Shown here piece by piece: positions 61,615 to 64,000 of a DNA stretch of 64,000 nucleotides. Positions within the stretch are counted from its first letter, which is position 1, and the number at the start of each line of letters is the position of its first letter. Source of the DNA: Hypomesus transpacificus (lineage: Eukaryota > Chordata > Actinopteri > Osmeriformes > Osmeridae); the NCBI RefSeq assembly GCF_021917145.1, contig NC_061075.1, forward strand, positions 1,974,215-2,038,214. Reading direction: 5' to 3'. The notes below the pieces were generated by a model, which saw nothing but the letters and a program-made list of their open reading frames with translations, was not told the origin of the DNA and searched no databases. The translations under genes and the position numbers were made by a program.

Positions 61615-63931
61615 ATGATCAAGGAGAACCGATGGAATGCACCCCCTAATGCACCGGCGTGCATGGAGAAGCATCTGGACTCTGCGCAATATAGGGCAGG
61701 TAAGAAATGCAACAGTTAGCTAGCTAGTATTTTTTGTAGCTTTGCACGTGGTGTTTGTAACGTGTACTAGGTTAGTTAGCAAGCCCAGTCGACTATCTGG
61801 GTTTGTATGTCTTCACCAAGTTCTTCAAGACACTCTCGTATTGATTAGCCATTTATGGAAGTAAGTTTGTCTTTGGCGGCGTGGCTAGTCTAAAGATAAA
61901 CTCTGTTGTAGATAGCATAGCACAAGTACATACTATTAGAAGGTAGGGAGCAAAAGCCTTTGACATGACGTGATGCGCTCCCAGAACTAGCTCCGCCAGT
62001 CAGGGTCAATTAGGCAAAGGTTTTGTTCAAATGTCATTGTTTTTGGTACGATGAGAAAATGAAACAGCCATGCGTGGACGTTGAGATTCACCCTGTCAAA
62101 CAACACGTCACCAGCAGGGCGCGCACAGCTACTGGCTTTCCATTAAATTGTAGTGTCTAGTATCACTCCAGGACTAACTCGAGGTCCGTTTCCTCTTTAT
62201 CCCTAGACGGTACGCTGCTCCTGGGGGCCTCGAGCCTGACTGGCAGATGTTGGCTGGGGTCTATTTGGGTCTACAGTGACCCAAAACAGTCTCCAAATGA
62301 AGGTTTTTGCAAGGCTGGTGTCCAGACAGAGGCCGGGGTTACAGATGCCAAGTGGGTTTCGGAGAAAGGCGTTCTTGTTGGATCTGACTCTGGTAAGCAG
62401 GCAAATGTTTAGCTTTTCTGATCTGATCCACTCCATAATAAAACCATAGAGGATGCCGTCACTTGCAATCGAAAGGAGATTTTTTCAGTGTGAACAATGT
62501 TGTGAATGCAGGTGCCGTGGAGCTTTGGGAGTTGACTGAGGATGAACGCTTGTTGGTAAACCGGTTCAGCAAACATGAGCATGACCACATTGTCACCAGC
62601 GTGAGCTCAACCACTGATGGAACCCACGCTGTCAGTGGCAGCATGGACTGCAAGTTCGTACACCCCACCCCACCCATACACAGATTGAATGTCATTACAA
62701 CCCAGTATTATGTGCAGACACATAATTTTGGGGGGATAACGTTTTCTCATGCCTCTTTCTGATTTCTCTCTCCTGCAGGATCAAGGTTTGGGACCTCAGC
62801 CAGGAGGCAGTGGTCAGCACATACAGCGGTGAGTCGACACGTATTCTAGTCCGAGTGTCCCCTGTGCCGTCCAGTTACTCATTGTAGCAGTCAGTTTGTG
62901 GCGATCACGTCAGTCACCCACCTGTCTAGTATAAGCTGAAGTTGCTTTCCCTTCACCCAGGCCACTCGATGCCAGTGTCGTGTGTGTCCTGCAGCCCAGC
63001 AGACGACTCCTTGTTCCTCTCCTGTGGCGAGGTAAGACCTATGCTCTGTTGTAAAGCTCTCTCTTGGATAAAAGCGTCTGCTAAATGCGTAAATGTAATG
63101 TAAGAGCAGGTACTAGGCTGTGAACAGTGGCGTGCATCTGGATTGATGTGGCCTTGTATGAGTTGGTTGTTTTTAGAGATTTCACTAAACGCATGCAGAT
63201 CCTTTATGTTCCAACTAGTATCAGTCATGATGATGTTTCCCGGTTCTAACTGAAGTCTGTTTTCTGCTCCCCCAGGATGGAAGGCTGTTACTATGGGACC
63301 GTCGGAAACCTACTAAACCAGCCAGTAGATTAGGTAAACAAAGACAGATCCAGTGTGTTCCATCCATAATGTGTTAGCTTGAACAGTTCCTTTGGCTTTT
63401 TTAACTTGATTGGTTTGATCTGATCCCAGATATCGAATCCCCCAGCTGTTGCCCTACCTCGGTGGCCTGGCATCCTCACAACAGGAACACCATTGCTTAT
63501 GGTAAGGACCAACTACGGAATGAACTACAATATCCATGGTGCACCAGTGCCCAATTGTCAACCTTACCCTTGCTGTCCCATACTGTGTTATGCCCCAGGT
63601 GATGAGTTGGGAAGAGTGACAATGAGGGACTTTCAGGGAACAGAGCCAGGCCAGATGCTGAGTTCCCACAGTCGTAGAGTCTCTGGTTTAGCCTTCTCCT
63701 CACACAGGTAAACACTGGCTCTGCTCCACTCACACAGATGAGTAAAACCTCAGACACAGGCTCACAGGGATTAAACGGTCAAATGGACTTGTCCAAGCCC
63801 TTGCCTGGCATGAACCGCAGATTAGTTTGAAATAACCGACCACACAACCTCTTCTTCCTCAGTGTCCCTATGCTGGCCTCCATCAGTGATGACTGCTTTT
63901 TAGCTGTGATGAACTCGGAGCTCAAAGAAAT
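61615..63931 (+). CDS. wdr77: Methylosome protein 50 (MEP50/WDR77), partial at window edge, with apparent frameshift
   Basis: The exons seen are 61,615-61,699, 62,207-62,392, 62,512-62,653, 62,779-62,830, 62,961-63,031, 63,276-63,333, 63,430-63,501, 63,599-63,707 and 63,863-63,931. The last ends mid-codon at a GTAAGC donor, so the gene continues beyond the window. The protein begins [20 protein letters not shown] and carries WD40 blades, with motifs such as [33 protein letters not shown] and [12 protein letters not shown]77 is the obligate PRMT5 partner in the methylosome that symmetrically dimethylates Sm proteins and histones. Exon 4 contains two extra bases in a CACACA run (62,818-62,823). 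As written, the reading frame is lost after VVST and a stop follows in exon 5. Removing one CA restores the family sequence. It may be a sequencing or assembly slip, or a real allele. Confidence 0.93.
63061..63102 (+). mobile_element. SINE tail fragment in a wdr77 intron
   Basis: TTGGATAAAAGCGTCTGCTA followed by AATGCGTAAATGTAATGTA is the 3-prime tail of the same fish SINE seen twice in pbrm1, here in plus orientation and without its tRNA head. Confidence 0.75.
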
Positions 63932-64000
63932 GTAAGCGTTATCAAAACGATGCCCTCACTTTCTGACACCAGTGATCACGTACAAATACCCCCGTCATTC

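Overview
The window looks like nuclear DNA from a compact teleost fish genome. Five spliced protein-coding genes have short GT-AG introns, tRNA-type fish SINEs sit in the introns, and dense CA/CT microsatellites fill the gene-poor part. Four proteins are closely recognisable as vertebrate orthologues. I cannot name the species.

Layout. Positions 1 to about 31,700 form a gene-poor, repeat-rich stretch: long (CT)n, (CA)n, (CCTG)n, (TA)n and (ATTC)n microsatellites, three minisatellites with 32, 45 and about 53 bp units, a few perfect hairpins and old LINE-like tails. I could support no exon there. From 31,707 the window becomes gene-dense. 31,707-34,649 (+) is an eight-exon gene for a 717-residue protein of a family I do not recognise. 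35,080-35,443 is a hAT-type non-autonomous transposon with an exact 8-bp target duplication. About 35,650-37,390 (+) is a non-coding, intron-rich transcript unit carrying three related C/D-box snoRNAs in separate introns; this matches zfas1, the SNORD12 host. 38,176-40,379 (+) is an RDH10-like retinol dehydrogenase. 41,506-49,453 (-) is cse1l (exportin-2), complete with 24 coding exons (971 aa). 50,072-60,176 (-) is pbrm1 (polybromo-1), complete with 29 coding exons (1,640 aa). 61,615 to the window edge (+) is wdr77 (MEP50), cut off by the window and carrying an apparent 2-bp frameshift.

How the parts relate. No pathway links these genes; each is a separate eukaryotic transcription unit. cse1l recycles importin-alpha. 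pbrm1 is the PBAF chromatin-remodelling targeting subunit. wdr77 is the PRMT5 partner. The RDH10-like enzyme would act in retinoic-acid synthesis. The zfas1-like unit with an RDH10-like gene beside cse1l fits an ancient KCNB1/STAU1 (human chr 20) versus KCNB2/STAU2/RDH10 (human chr 8) paralogous block, so the RDH10-like gene may be an ohnologue that mammals lost. The best candidates for undescribed biology are the 717-aa orphan protein, the RDH10 paralogue, the snoRNA host with an odd third snoRNA and a possible decayed fourth, and two foldback elements.

Exon boundaries were inferred by eye from homology, reading frame and splice signals. For cse1l and pbrm1 every exon phase closes and the total lengths agree with the families.
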